Below, piece after piece: positions 8,605-17,711 of a stretch of DNA of 64,000 nt (position 1 is its first letter; the number at the start of each line of letters is the position of its first letter). The DNA comes from Planctomycetota bacterium. Lineage in GTDB: Bacteria > Planctomycetota > Planctomycetia > Pirellulales > Pirellulaceae. Below the pieces are notes generated by a model. The model saw only the letters and a program-made list of their open reading frames with translations. It had not been told where the DNA came from and searched no databases. The stretch lies in the NCBI GenBank assembly GCA_017303505.1, contig JAFLCP010000006.1, forward strand, positions 23,103-87,102, given 5' to 3'. A program made the translations under genes and the position numbers.

Positions 8605-9570
8605 TTAAACTTGTACGTTAATGATCTTCTTAATCCACATTGCTCCCAAAAATTGGAGGAACAATGCACCAGCCATCAGCTTTCGTCCGGTCGGATCGTC
8701 GATCAGAACCATCGTGTATTCTTTATTCAAGAAGTACATCACGACGAACAATCCCGGTGCTAACGCCAACAATACGATACCTGACAACCGACCTTCGCCC
8801 GTTAACGCTTGAACTTGACCTGCGAGCTTGAAACGCTCTCGAATCAGTCTCGACAGTTTGTCGAGAATTTCAGCCAAGTCACCACCCGTTTGACGTTGCA
8901 GCGTTACCGCTGTGGCGAAAAATCGCAAGTCAACGTTGGGAACTCGCTTGGTCATCGAGTCCAATGTTTCTTCTAAGGGAACGCCGAAGTTTTGTTCGTC
9001 AAAGGCTCGAGCGAATTCAGGCCCCAGCGGTGCGGGCATTTCTTCGGCACACAATCCGATACCTGCACCCAAGCTATAACCACTTCTTAGCGATCGTCCA
9101 AGTAAATCGAGAGCTTCAGGCAATTGAGCACTGAATTTCTTCAATCGCATGGACCGACGAAATAGCAGGAACATGTAGGGGAGGGCACCCACAATCGGGA
9201 AAGCGATAGGGGCAAAATAGCGTGTGATTGGGAACAGGGCCGTCAGGAACGCACCCACAAAACCGGCTCCAACACTGATCAAGAAGAACTTGCCTGGTGT
9301 TAAAGGAACACCGGCTTGATCCAATAAACCTTGAATGTCGCCGAATTTATTCGCGTATTTGTCAGCCCATGATGTGGATTCATCCAACGCATTGGACAAC
9401 AAGTTCATCGCCGACTCATCTTTACCAGCTTTCATCCGCTGCATTTCGGACATCGCTGATAAACGCTCTTCCGCATTCGAGGCCGGTGAACGCTGCATGA
9501 AAACAGCAACACTACCAACGAGGGCGGCAATACAAATGCCAACGGAGATGATGATAATCCAGGTAATCAT
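8605..9570 (-). CDS. tadB: Tad/type II secretion system F-domain protein TadB
   Basis: 321 residues with an N-terminal TM helix, a TM pair near residues 95-140, a T2SSF domain (LPEALDLLGRSLRSGYSLGAG, then VDLRFFATAVTLQRQTGGDLAE) and two C-terminal TM helices. It is the paired platform protein of the Tad secretion/pilus machine, paralogous to TadC. It lies 36 bases downstream of the cpaF ATPase on the same strand and is presumably co-transcribed. No pilin, prepilin peptidase, secretin or TadZ-like gene lies next to the block, so the rest of the apparatus must be elsewhere. Confidence 0.85.
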   Translation of the reverse strand: MITWIIIISVGICIAALVGSVAVFMQRSPASNAEERLSAMSEMQRMKAGKDESAMNLLSNALDESTSWADKYANKFGDIQGLLDQAGVPLTPGKFFLISVGAGFVGAFLTALFPITRYFAPIAFPIVGALPYMFLLFRRSMRLKKFSAQLPEALDLLGRSLRSGYSLGAGIGLCAEEMPAPLGPEFARAFDEQNFGVPLEETLDSMTKRVPNVDLRFFATAVTLQRQTGGDLAEILDKLSRLIRERFKLAGQVQALTGEGRLSGIVLLALAPGLFVVMYFLNKEYTMVLIDDPTGRKLMAGALFLQFLGAMWIKKIINVQV

Positions 9571-9606
9571 GTTCGAGTAATCCTCTTAATTTGGTCCGGA
9601 CCACCA

Positions 9607-10935
9607 TTAGGCTTGCATGATGACGCGTTGACGGAATGTATTGGCAGGGAGACGAACACCACCCGCTTCCAGACGTGGCATAAAGGTTGGGCGAACACCG
9701 GTCGCTTCAAAATGACCGTAAGCCTTACCGTTGCCATCGATACCATCTTGCACAAAGCGGAAGATGTCTTGCATCACCACGGTATCTTGTTCCATACCTA
9801 CCACTTCAGTAATGTGCGTCACGCGACGTGGACCACCTTGCAAGCGGTTCGCCTGAATAATAACTTGCACTGCACTGGCGATCTGTGTTCGAATCGCTTT
9901 GATTGGCAAGTCATAACCTGCCATCATCACCATCGTTTCCAAACGAGCCACACCGTCACGTGGGGTGTTAGCGTGAATCGTTGTCAACGAACCGTCGTGA
10001 CCTGTGTTCATAGCTTGCAACATGTCCAACGTTTCGCCACCACGGCATTCGCCGATGATGATTCGCTCAGGACGCATACGCAACGCGTTTTTCACCAAGT
10101 CGGTTGCCGTAACGGCACCGCTGCCTTCGATGTTCGGTGGTCGAGTTTCCAATCGCACAACGTGGTCCTGTTGCAACTGCAATTCGGCCGCGTCTTCGAT
10201 CGTAATAATGCGTTGATCGTTTTGAATAAACGCGCTCAGCGTATTGAGCAATGTCGTTTTACCGGAACCAGTACCACCGCAAATCACCATATTGAGTCGC
10301 GATTTGATACAGCCTTCGAGCAACATCACCATTTCAGGCGTGAAGGCTTTGTAGTTCAAAAGGTCTTCCAGACGAAGTGGCTTGGAACCGAAGCGGCGAA
10401 TGGAAACCGCTGCACCATCCAAAGCTAATGGAGGAATGATGGCGTTAACACGCGAACCATCTTCCAAACGAGCGTCCACCATCGGACACGTTTCGTCCAC
10501 GCGACGACCAACTCGAGATACAATTCGGTCAATGATCTGCATCAAGTGACCATTATCGCGGAATTCCACTTCGGACTTTTCAAGTTTACCGCGACGTTCG
10601 ACGTAAATATTCTTAGGACCGTTGATCAAAATATCGCTGATCGAATGGTCTTTCAAAATCAGTTCCAAGGGACCTAGACCAAACGTTTCGTCCAGAACTT
10701 CTTCGATAAGACGTTCACGTTCAGTACGATTCAACATCGTGTTCTCAGCATCGCACAGATGCTCGACGACCACACGAATTTCGCGACGAAGAACGTCGCC
10801 CTTTAAGTCGCCAACTCGACTTAGATCCAGCTTATCAACCAGCTTCGAGTGAATTCGACGCTTAATGTTGTCAAATTCTTCTGCCTTGGATTGTTCAGGG
10901 CTGCGATTGGAAGCGCCAATTGTCTTGATTGCCAT
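9607..10935 (-). CDS. cpaF: Tad/Flp pilus assembly ATPase CpaF (TadA)
   Basis: 442-residue secretion ATPase of the VirB11/PulE superfamily that powers Tad pilus assembly or secretion. An N-terminal domain (about 70-200, with DILINGP and the [17 protein letters not shown] block) precedes the RecA-like core. Walker A is GGTGSGKTT at 220-228, followed by the Asp box ([12 protein letters not shown]), Walker B/GECRGGE and the His box ([13 protein letters not shown]). Full length for the family. It is the first gene of cpaF-tadB-tadC. The 208-base leader is AT-rich and free of other genes, and probably carries the operon promoter. Confidence 0.92.
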   Translation of the reverse strand: MAIKTIGASNRSPEQSKAEEFDNIKRRIHSKLVDKLDLSRVGDLKGDVLRREIRVVVEHLCDAENTMLNRTERERLIEEVLDETFGLGPLELILKDHSISDILINGPKNIYVERRGKLEKSEVEFRDNGHLMQIIDRIVSRVGRRVDETCPMVDARLEDGSRVNAIIPPLALDGAAVSIRRFGSKPLRLEDLLNYKAFTPEMVMLLEGCIKSRLNMVICGGTGSGKTTLLNTLSAFIQNDQRIITIEDAAELQLQQDHVVRLETRPPNIEGSGAVTATDLVKNALRMRPERIIIGECRGGETLDMLQAMNTGHDGSLTTIHANTPRDGVARLETMVMMAGYDLPIKAIRTQIASAVQVIIQANRLQGGPRRVTHITEVVGMEQDTVVMQDIFRFVQDGIDGNGKAYGHFEATGVRPTFMPRLEAGGVRLPANTFRQRVIMQA

Positions 10936-11143
10936 TGGGGATCACCGTGCCGATACAGTTGCCGTGTTTTATGAATTCGCGAGCCACCTCTGGAAGGAGT
11001 TTTTTCCGAATAAACAGAAAATCTTTCCCAGGTCCCAAACTCGCCTAATAAATCACGAAACCATACATCACGATTGGAAAAATGTAGCGGTTTATTAAAG
11101 TCTTTCCCCAATCAGACAGCACCGCTATAGCAGAATCGGTTGG

Positions 11144-11908
11144 CTATTTCGATTCTGACGGCTGTAACGTTTGCAAGTGCACCTTGCCCACATCGGCCAT
11201 GTAACCTTGATCATTGGCCGCTAAAGACTTCTTGAGATAAGCGATTGCTTTGGCCTTGTCGCCCTTCAAATCGCACCATAAACCTAAGTACAGGTAACCA
11301 TAGAATTCTGCTGTTTCACGCCCTTTCGTGCCCGCTTCGAATTTTTCGATCGCCTTTTCAACATCTTCCGTTGTCCCTTCATTGCGAACCAAACGATACA
11401 CATCCATCAACGGGGGGCGGGCATCACCGCGAGAGGGAATGATCTTACTTCTGGCAGCTTCAATCGAATCCGCTTTTGCCAAACAAAGGAAATACCAAAA
11501 CGTATTTTCAACATCGTCAGGGTTTACACGATGATGTTCCTCAAATTGTTCTGCTCCATCGTTGAATCGCCCAACGTAGTAGAGCGCGATTCCCCGTTGC
11601 CAGTTCTCAGCTCGAAACGCTGGCTGAATTTCGACCACTTTATCAAAATCGGGAACGGACTCGACCACTCGCCCCATGCGGAATAAGGTTTCAGCCCGGA
11701 TCTGCAACAAGGAGGTGTTCTTCGGATCCTTTTCCAACGCTTCTCCCAATAACTTCAAAGCTTCACTCTTGTCATCCGCAGCCAAAGCTTTATTGAGTTT
11801 CTGAAAAACGTTCGCCCTATCAGTCTCCTGCGCGCACCCGAAAAGCCCCATATGAAAGACGATTGCTATAGCAATACAAATCGAACGAAAAGAATAGCGT
11901 GAAAGCAT
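11144..11908 (-). CDS. TPR-repeat lipoprotein
   Basis: The chosen ATG at 11908 gives a 254-residue protein that begins with a lipoprotein signal: MLSRYSFRS, a hydrophobic stretch, then the lipobox LFGC followed by AQE. An AAAAGG ribosome-binding site precedes this ATG, and the longer frame upstream has no signal sequence. The mature part is mostly tetratricopeptide repeats (ALKLLGEALEKDPKNTSLL, DKVVEIQPAFRAENW, GAEQFEEHHRVNPDD and later units), similar to bacterial tetratricopeptide lipoproteins of unknown role. Probably anchored on the periplasmic side and acting in protein-protein contacts. Divergent from pyrC. Confidence 0.7.
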   Translation of the reverse strand: MLSRYSFRSICIAIAIVFHMGLFGCAQETDRANVFQKLNKALAADDKSEALKLLGEALEKDPKNTSLLQIRAETLFRMGRVVESVPDFDKVVEIQPAFRAENWQRGIALYYVGRFNDGAEQFEEHHRVNPDDVENTFWYFLCLAKADSIEAARSKIIPSRGDARPPLMDVYRLVRNEGTTEDVEKAIEKFEAGTKGRETAEFYGYLYLGLWCDLKGDKAKAIAYLKKSLAANDQGYMADVGKVHLQTLQPSESK

Positions 11909-12078
11909 TTTACGGCCTTTTATCAAGGTACCACTACTTGCGGTTCGGGAAGATATCCCCATGATGATACTTAGGTGCCGAGATTGCAAGTAACCTGCTG
12001 TTTCTCTGGGGAAACCGCAGTGTCCGCTGCATTCCTTCCTTACGATCACACGCTAGATAAATCTATTGGGTACGCATT

Positions 12079-13437
12079 ATGTCGCGATTGCTTATTCGAA
12101 ACGCTTCCATCGTTTTTCCAGATCGCATCGTGACCGGCAACGTCTTGTGCGGAGGAGGAAAGATCCTCGATGTTGATGCCTCCCTCACAGCATCTGCCGA
12201 TGAGGTGATCGATGGCCAAGGCAAGTTCCTGTTGCCCGGAGTTATCGATGACCAAGTCCATTTTCGTGAGCCAGGACTCACTCATAAAGAAGATCTGGCA
12301 ACCGCATCTGCTGCCTGTGCTGCCGGTGGTGTCACAAGTTTTCTCGAAATGCCCAACACGAAACCTAGTGCCACTACGCAAGCCCTCATCGAAGACAAAT
12401 ATCAAATCGCATCTCAAAAAGCGATTGTCAACTATGGCTTCTACATCGGAGCTACCGCCGAAAACGTCGACGACCTAAAGCGAGCCTCCAATGTCCCTGG
12501 CATCAAGATATTTATTGGATCAAGCACAGGAGATTTACTCGTCGATTCACAGGATGCCTTAGAAAGAATCTTTGCGGAAACCGCGCTTCCCATTTGCGCC
12601 CATTGCGAAGATGAATCAACGGTTCGCGCAAATTCGGAGCGAATTGGAACTCCGACCAGCGTGCATGATCATTCGCGCATTCGAGATCATCAAGCCGCTT
12701 ACATTGCGACCAAACGGGCCATCGATTTAGCTGTACGTCACAAACATCGCTTCCACGTACTGCACGTTAGCACTGCGGGTGAGTTACCGTTAATCGACAA
12801 CCAAGCCCCTTGGATTACAGCGGAAGCATGCCTCCACCATTTCCTGTTCTCGATCGATGACTACGATCGTTTGGGGACGCTGATCCAAATGAATCCTTCG
12901 ATCAAGACCAAGGAAGATTGCCAACAAATTTGGCTCGCCCTCCACAAAGATATACTACAAGTGATCGCGACCGATCACGCTCCCCATACGATGGAAGAAA
13001 AGCAAAAAGCTTATCCTCAATCTCCATCAGGCCTGCCAGCGGTGGAAAACAGCCTCGCTCTCATGCTAGATCAAGCCAATCAAGGTCATTGCTCGCTGAC
13101 CCAAATTGCACATTGGATGAGCGATGCACCGGCCCGCATCTGGGGTATGGTTGGTAAAGGACGGATCGAAAACGGTTATGATGCTGACCTGGTGTTAGTG
13201 GATCTCAACTTGCGTCAGACCATTCAAAACGAAAAGCAATTCACCAAGTGCAAATGGAGTCCATGGCACGGAGTGGAATTGCAGGGCTGGCCCACAACAA
13301 CCATCGTTGGAGGTTCCGTGGTTTTCCGCGATGGAATGATTGTGAATACGAAGGCCGCGCAAAGACTGAAATTCGATCACAGCCGAGGTGGCTATTGGGC
13401 AACGTCAGAAGGCATCGGTCCCTCGACGAATTCGTGA
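12079..13437 (+). CDS. pyrC: Dihydroorotase (class I-like, QxH variant)
   Basis: Catalyses cyclisation of N-carbamoyl-L-aspartate to dihydroorotate in pyrimidine synthesis. The 452-residue amidohydrolase has the block [19 protein letters not shown] at residues 55-73, a [14 protein letters not shown] block, the probable carboxylated Lys in PGIKIFIGS, metal/catalytic His residues in CAHCEDE and HVLHVST, and the catalytic Asp in [12 protein letters not shown]. The PSGLPAVEN segment and C-terminal strand region are also typical. The first His of the usual HxH metal motif is Gln59 here. I recall this [10 protein letters not shown] form from Bacteroidetes-type dihydroorotases, so it is probably an active subgroup rather than a dead enzyme. 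Allantoinase is the main alternative. Confidence 0.82.
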   Translation: MSRLLIRNASIVFPDRIVTGNVLCGGGKILDVDASLTASADEVIDGQGKFLLPGVIDDQVHFREPGLTHKEDLATASAACAAGGVTSFLEMPNTKPSATTQALIEDKYQIASQKAIVNYGFYIGATAENVDDLKRASNVPGIKIFIGSSTGDLLVDSQDALERIFAETALPICAHCEDESTVRANSERIGTPTSVHDHSRIRDHQAAYIATKRAIDLAVRHKHRFHVLHVSTAGELPLIDNQAPWITAEACLHHFLFSIDDYDRLGTLIQMNPSIKTKEDCQQIWLALHKDILQVIATDHAPHTMEEKQKAYPQSPSGLPAVENSLALMLDQANQGHCSLTQIAHWMSDAPARIWGMVGKGRIENGYDADLVLVDLNLRQTIQNEKQFTKCKWSPWHGVELQGWPTTTIVGGSVVFRDGMIVNTKAAQRLKFDHSRGGYWATSEGIGPSTNS

Positions 13438-13450
13438 TTTCAACGCAAAT

Positions 13451-13834
13451 TTAGGTAATCGTGACACCACGTCGTCGAGCCAAAGCCCGCATCGCGAATT
13501 CAAAGTAAGGAAACGGAACAGACGGATTGCGCTGCAACGACCAAGTGTAAACAGTATTCACCATCGCTCGCGAAATCTTACCTTGCTGAACCAACAAGAC
13601 TACGCTGGAAACAAAGGCTTTTTGTTGAGGCAAAAAAGTTCGTAATCCGCGACTCAACTGTACCTCAAAATCAACAATCCCACGGCCACTACCCGTCTCG
13701 GCCAAGTTGCGTGAAGTTGGTTCCTGAGCTGTGATGCGTCGAAACGGAGTTAGCGCCAATGTAAGGGCACCACAAACCACTACCCCGGAGGCCAAGCCCA
13801 GTAACTCTCGCCGAGAATAATGCACTCTTTTCAT
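13451..13834 (-). CDS. Small Tat-signal-like secreted protein, unknown function
   Basis: The second ATG (13834) is preferred, giving 127 residues starting MKRVHYSRRELLGLASG. The RRELL pair followed by a hydrophobic stretch (VVVCGALTLALTPF) and an AQ-type cleavage region resembles a twin-arginine signal. The mature part is about 90 residues, basic and probably helical, with no cysteine and no recognised domain. It converges on pyrC, whose stop lies 13 bases away. No function is suggested. Confidence 0.5.
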   Translation of the reverse strand: MKRVHYSRRELLGLASGVVVCGALTLALTPFRRITAQEPTSRNLAETGSGRGIVDFEVQLSRGLRTFLPQQKAFVSSVVLLVQQGKISRAMVNTVYTWSLQRNPSVPFPYFEFAMRALARRRGVTIT

Positions 13835-13972
13835 CGTCTCGCTCCATTGAAAATACTTCTTCACACATGGAGCAATAGCAAAATCGGTTCGTAAGCGTCA
13901 AGAGAGACTTTGCTGCACACGCCTTGGCAAGCTAGATAAACTTCCCAAGTTAACGAAGTTCTGTAAGCCACA

Positions 13973-16003
13973 CTACTTACTTGTAGACTTACTTCGAGCC
14001 GCCTTTCGAATTTCGTCTTTGGCACCACGAATCGATTTGAGGCAATTCGGATTGTCGGCCTGCCCGGTCACTTCATATAAAAATCGGCTTGGGAATGTAG
14101 GCCGTAGCTTACCCCACTTCATGCGTTGCAGCGAAACCGACAAGGTCAATTCATCTTGAGCGCGGGTAATTCCCACGTAACAAAGTCGACGTTCTTCATC
14201 GATCTGCTCGTCGGCCTCCCCAATACTTCGACGATGAGGCAAGAGCCCTTCCTCCATCCCCACCATATAAACGAAAGGAAACTCCAAGCCTTTCGCGCTG
14301 TGTAGGGTCATCAAAGAAATTGCGTTGCGAGCCTTATCTTTATCGTTCGAACCACCCCCAAATTCTCGACCAGCTAACGTCACTTCTTCCAAGAAGCCAT
14401 TCAATGTAGGCTCATCAGCTTCCTCTTCGTATTCCGCCACTGCATTGACAACTTCCTCGATAGCGGCGACGCGACTCTGCTGCTCTTCAGGATTCGGATA
14501 AAGCCGACGGACTTCTGCTTCATACCCAATACTGGTAATCAACTCGCGAACTGTTTCAACCAAAGTCGTCTTGGTAGCCATTTCGGAGAAGCGAGCTGCA
14601 ATTCCTTTTAGCTGCGCGATCCCCTTCTTGGCAGCTTCCGGTAACTTCTCAGCTAAATCCTTAAATTCCATCGCCTCCCATACACTCTTGCCGTCGCGAA
14701 CGGCTCGATCCAAAAGTTGCTCAACGCTCTTCGCCCCCAGACCACGCGGCGGAACATTGATGATTCGCAACAATGAGGCTTCATCCCGTGGCGAATCAAT
14801 CATGCGGATGTATGCCAGAATGTCCCTCACTTCCTTGCGATCGAAGAAGGATTGACTACCGGTTAACATGTAGGGCAACTTCGCTCTTCGCAACTCGGTT
14901 TCAAAAACGCGCGGCTGCTCGTTCGTTCGAAAGAGAATAGCAAAATCTTTCGGCTCAAATTGACGATCCTCTAACCGCCTGGCGATTTCGGCGGCAACTC
15001 CCTGAGCCTCCTCAACCTCGGTTTTGAATTGCAGAATGCGGGGTTGCTGTCCCATGCCGCGAGCGGGAATCAACATTTTGTCATGACGTTGTTTATTGAA
15101 AACAATCAAGCGGTTCGCCATCGCCAAAATGGCACCGGTCGAACGATAGTTTTCTTCTAGTCGCACAACCTTTGCGTCAGGCCAGTCTCGCTTAAAATTC
15201 AAAATGTGCTGCACTTCAGCACCGCGCCAACCGTATATGGATTGATCGTCGTCACCCACCACACACAAATTGCGATGGCCAATGCTCAATTGCTTGATGA
15301 TTCGATATTGCGAACCATTCGTGTCTTGATATTCGTCGACCAAAACGTGATCGAAACGCTGAGCTTCTTCGCGGGCCACATCAGCAAAGTCGGACAATAA
15401 CTGCTCGGTCGCTAACAGCAAATCGTCAAAATCAAACGCACCGCACAGCTTGAGCGCTTGCTGGTAACGACGGTAACCTGCAGCAGCCAAATGCTCTTTA
15501 TCTGTCCGAGCCACATCACCAGCTTGCTCAGGACGAACGGCACCGTTCTTCCATGTGCTCAATTGGTTCAGCAGGTCGCCCGGCCGCATCGTCTCGTTAG
15601 GTACACGCAGGTCTCGCAGCACCTGCCGAGCAATACTCTCTTGGTCGCCCCGATCGTAAATCGTGAACTGGGCTGGATAACCTAACTTGGGAGCGTGACG
15701 TTTCAAAATTCGAACGCAGGTAGAGTGAAACGTGCCGATCTGCGGACGAGGAGTCTTCTTTCGAGCCCCCCCCTTGCGGTTCAAGCCCAGTTCACCTGCG
15801 ATACGATGCTGCATTTCCTTCGCAGCTTTGTTGGTAAAGGTCACCGCCAAAATTCGATCCGGTTGGATCCCATTTTGGATCAGTTTTCCGATCCGGATGG
15901 TAACAACGCGAGTTTTCCCAGAGCCGGCCCCAGCCAGCACTAGCAGGGGCCCCCCAAGAGTATGTACCGCTTCGTGTTGTGCCGGGTTGAGTTTGTACGC
16001 CAT
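13973..16003 (-). CDS. UvrD/Rep/PcrA-type superfamily 1 DNA helicase
   Basis: A 676-residue 3'-5' ATP-dependent helicase used in DNA repair and in removing obstacles from forks. Motifs: Q motif near residue 9, Walker A AGAGSGKT (24-31), motif Ia (VTFTNKAAKEM), motif II (LVDEYQDTN), motif III (GDDDQSIYGWRGA), motif IV (RLEENYRST), motif V (LMTLHSAKGLEF) and motif VI (RRLCYVGITRAQDEL). Its length is closer to Rep than to PcrA/UvrD, and the C-terminal tail is a short basic Lys/Ser-rich end without the PcrA Tudor region. An AGGGG ribosome-binding site precedes the ATG. Rep versus UvrD cannot be settled from sequence alone, so no symbol is given. Confidence 0.9.
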   Translation of the reverse strand: MAYKLNPAQHEAVHTLGGPLLVLAGAGSGKTRVVTIRIGKLIQNGIQPDRILAVTFTNKAAKEMQHRIAGELGLNRKGGARKKTPRPQIGTFHSTCVRILKRHAPKLGYPAQFTIYDRGDQESIARQVLRDLRVPNETMRPGDLLNQLSTWKNGAVRPEQAGDVARTDKEHLAAAGYRRYQQALKLCGAFDFDDLLLATEQLLSDFADVAREEAQRFDHVLVDEYQDTNGSQYRIIKQLSIGHRNLCVVGDDDQSIYGWRGAEVQHILNFKRDWPDAKVVRLEENYRSTGAILAMANRLIVFNKQRHDKMLIPARGMGQQPRILQFKTEVEEAQGVAAEIARRLEDRQFEPKDFAILFRTNEQPRVFETELRRAKLPYMLTGSQSFFDRKEVRDILAYIRMIDSPRDEASLLRIINVPPRGLGAKSVEQLLDRAVRDGKSVWEAMEFKDLAEKLPEAAKKGIAQLKGIAARFSEMATKTTLVETVRELITSIGYEAEVRRLYPNPEEQQSRVAAIEEVVNAVAEYEEEADEPTLNGFLEEVTLAGREFGGGSNDKDKARNAISLMTLHSAKGLEFPFVYMVGMEEGLLPHRRSIGEADEQIDEERRLCYVGITRAQDELTLSVSLQRMKWGKLRPTFPSRFLYEVTGQADNPNCLKSIRGAKDEIRKAARSKSTSK

Positions 16004-16334
16004 CCCTGAATCCCCTTAACTAAGCCCGATAGTACGCAGCGGAAAGCCGTTTACCAAGCCCCTCTACCTGAAAGTCCTTGATCAAGGGGGAGAATGGTGC
16101 AAGTACGACTTTGCAGTTTCTGGTTCAGTTGTTACCCTTATGGATTCTTGAAAAATAGTGGCGTAAGTCGTTAGAGAATAACGATTTTGACTGCGTAGCC
16201 GGGTGTTTCTCGCAACGGGTCAAATGTTCCTAGCGGAGCTTATGCGATTGAGAAACAGCAGCGGAACCGATGAGTGTGTCGGTTTCCGAATAATACGGCG
16301 TGATAAAACGCACAAACTTTAGGAGAATGTTCAC
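16004..16334. other. Divergent intergenic region with leader hairpin
   Basis: 331 bases between the helicase and the small basic protein gene, which are divergent. It should hold promoters for both. A hairpin CGGAACCGA / TCGGTTTCCG (16262-16288, one bulge) lies about 50 bases upstream of the small gene and lacks a U-run, so it is more likely a leader structure than a terminator. An AGGAG ribosome-binding site is at about 16321. No ORF of note. Confidence 0.5.
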
Positions 16335-16433
16335 ATGGCCAAGCCACATCGTCGGTTGAAGAAGGCGAATCACGGCGCTCGCCCAGCCAATAGCAAAGCT
16401 CGCAAATCGAAACGCAAGAAGATCAAGACCTAA
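16335..16433 (+). CDS. 32-residue, highly basic protein (possible ribosome- or nucleic-acid-associated peptide)
   Basis: A complete small ORF with ATG at 16335, TAA at 16431 and a good AGGAG sequence about 10 bases upstream. The peptide starts MAKPHRRLKKANHG and ends SKRKKIKT. About half its residues are Lys, Arg or His, the rest mainly Ala, Asn, Ser and Gly, with no acidic residue at all. The composition is that of small ribosomal proteins such as Thx-type or bL34/bL36-like peptides, but I cannot assign it to a named family. It is followed 86 bases later by the FabZ-like gene on the same strand. A similar short basic ORF in related genomes would support it being real. Confidence 0.6.
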   Translation: MAKPHRRLKKANHGARPANSKARKSKRKKIKT

Positions 16434-16518
16434 TTTTGGTGTTGCTCGCTTGTCGTTTAACATGGAACTAACGAGCTCTTCCTTGTCTTACTCCACTGTC
16501 TAACGGGAAATTCCAATC

Positions 16519-17043
16519 GTGGCTGAGAAAGATTACATCGTGGACCCAGCCCTGCTGGATTGCAATCGTGTGATCGCAGACATCCACGAAATCCGCAAAT
16601 ACAACCCTCAACGGTTCGAGATGGAACAGTTGACGGCGATTATTTACGAGGATTTGGAAAATCACGTTTGCGGTGGCTACAAGGACATTACACCCAATGA
16701 ATTTTGGGCTCGTGGGCACATGCCAAACATGCCGTTGATGCCTGGCGTCATGATGTTAGAAGCTGCCGCTCAGATGTGCAGTTACTTCGCCATGAAGCAC
16801 GACTTGCTCGGTGCCAAGATGGTGGGTTTCGGTGGTCTTGAAGACGTTCGTTTTCGCGACCCAGTTATCCCCGGTGATCGGTTGATCGTGGTCTGCGGAA
16901 TGACCAAACTTCGTCGCGGAAGAATTGTCGTCTGCCGCTTCCAAGGTTTAGTCCGTGGCAGCATTGTCGTCGAGGGTATCCTCAAGGGAATCCCAATCCC
17001 AGTCGATCTCGTCAGCGAACAACTCAGCAAGATCCAAGCGTAA
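16519..17043 (+). CDS. FabZ-like 3-hydroxyacyl-ACP dehydratase
   Basis: A 174-residue hot-dog-fold protein. The catalytic pair sits in FWARGHMPNMPLMPGVMMLEAAAQM: His67 and Glu81, matching the H-(x)6-P-G-(x)5-E pattern of FabZ/FabA. Such enzymes dehydrate 3-hydroxyacyl-ACP in fatty acid elongation. The start must be the GTG at 16519, because an in-frame TAA lies at 16501-16503. It is somewhat longer at the N-terminus than E. coli FabZ (151 residues), and the planctomycete form may have a specialised substrate. Ends before a strong bidirectional terminator. Confidence 0.8.
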   Translation: MAEKDYIVDPALLDCNRVIADIHEIRKYNPQRFEMEQLTAIIYEDLENHVCGGYKDITPNEFWARGHMPNMPLMPGVMMLEAAAQMCSYFAMKHDLLGAKMVGFGGLEDVRFRDPVIPGDRLIVVCGMTKLRRGRIVVCRFQGLVRGSIVVEGILKGIPIPVDLVSEQLSKIQA

Positions 17044-17112
17044 CGATGTTGCAGATTTGCTTCAGCGCCTATAGACAACACGGACAGTAACCGAAACACA
17101 AAATCGAAAAAC

Positions 17113-17150
17113 AAAAACGGTAGGTTGCAACTTTGCAACCTACCGTTTTT
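17113..17150. terminator. Bidirectional Rho-independent terminator
   Basis: An 18-bp perfect inverted repeat (AAAAACGGTAGGTTGCAA and its complement around a 2-base centre) with A-run and T-run on the two sides lies between the convergent dehydratase and HMA-protein genes, so it can end transcription from both. Confidence 0.9.
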
Positions 17151-17199
17151 TCGTGACTCTTCTCTTCGCGAAACTCTAGGTTCCAGCCAAAACTAACGA

Positions 17200-17556
17200 C
17201 TAGTTCAAGACTTCTGCATCGCTAAAGCCATTCTTTGACAACGCATCAATCGCTGCAGGTGCATCAAAGTTGCCATTGAAATAAATCGTAACTTCTGGCT
17301 TATCGATCGTATCTTCTTCCGATTGCTTAGCGAGTTCTACCGAAGCCACGCCCTGTTGTTCTTCCAGTGTTTTCTTCACGGTTGGCCAACAGCCGTGCGG
17401 GCAAGACATGGTTGGGACCTTCATCACCAACTTGCTCGAAGCGGGAGTTACTGCGACATCAGTTGCTTCATTGGCTTTGGCTGTTGTATCTTCTTGCTTG
17501 GAACATCCAACCAGCATGCAAGCGGAAACCACAAACGTAAGTGCCAGGAGACGCAT
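17200..17556 (-). CDS. Lipoprotein with heavy-metal-associated (HMA)-like domain
   Basis: The start is placed at 17556 (MRLLALTF), because a GAGG ribosome-binding site lies 9 bases upstream; an ATG five codons earlier is possible. The signal ends in the lipobox LVGC followed by SKQED. The remaining ~95 residues look like an HMA fold: VMKVPTMSCPHGC near the start, then a helix (WPTVKKTLEEQQGV), a strand pair and a final FNGNFDAPAAIDAL segment. The canonical MxCxxC metal motif is MSCPHGC here (CxxxC spacing), so metal binding may be altered. Likely an envelope protein that binds or passes a soft metal, or a degenerate HMA protein. It faces the terminator at 17113-17150. Confidence 0.65.
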   Translation of the reverse strand: MRLLALTFVVSACMLVGCSKQEDTTAKANEATDVAVTPASSKLVMKVPTMSCPHGCWPTVKKTLEEQQGVASVELAKQSEEDTIDKPEVTIYFNGNFDAPAAIDALSKNGFSDAEVLN

Positions 17557-17711
17557 GGTAAAAAACCTCATTTCAACTTAGAAATTTTACAACGTTGTTT
17601 TCGACGAATTTTAGATTGAAGCGACACACCCGCCTCAGCCAGTGCCTCCACATCACCATCATCATTATAGAGGCTGCCAGCCCCCATTGAAGAGCAGTAG
17701 CGACAATTCGT

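Noticed and set aside
9613..10428. 271-residue plus-strand open frame opposite cpaF
   Set aside because: Entirely antisense to a well-supported ATPase gene; His/Thr/Arg-rich composition typical of antisense frames, no domain or ribosome-binding site.
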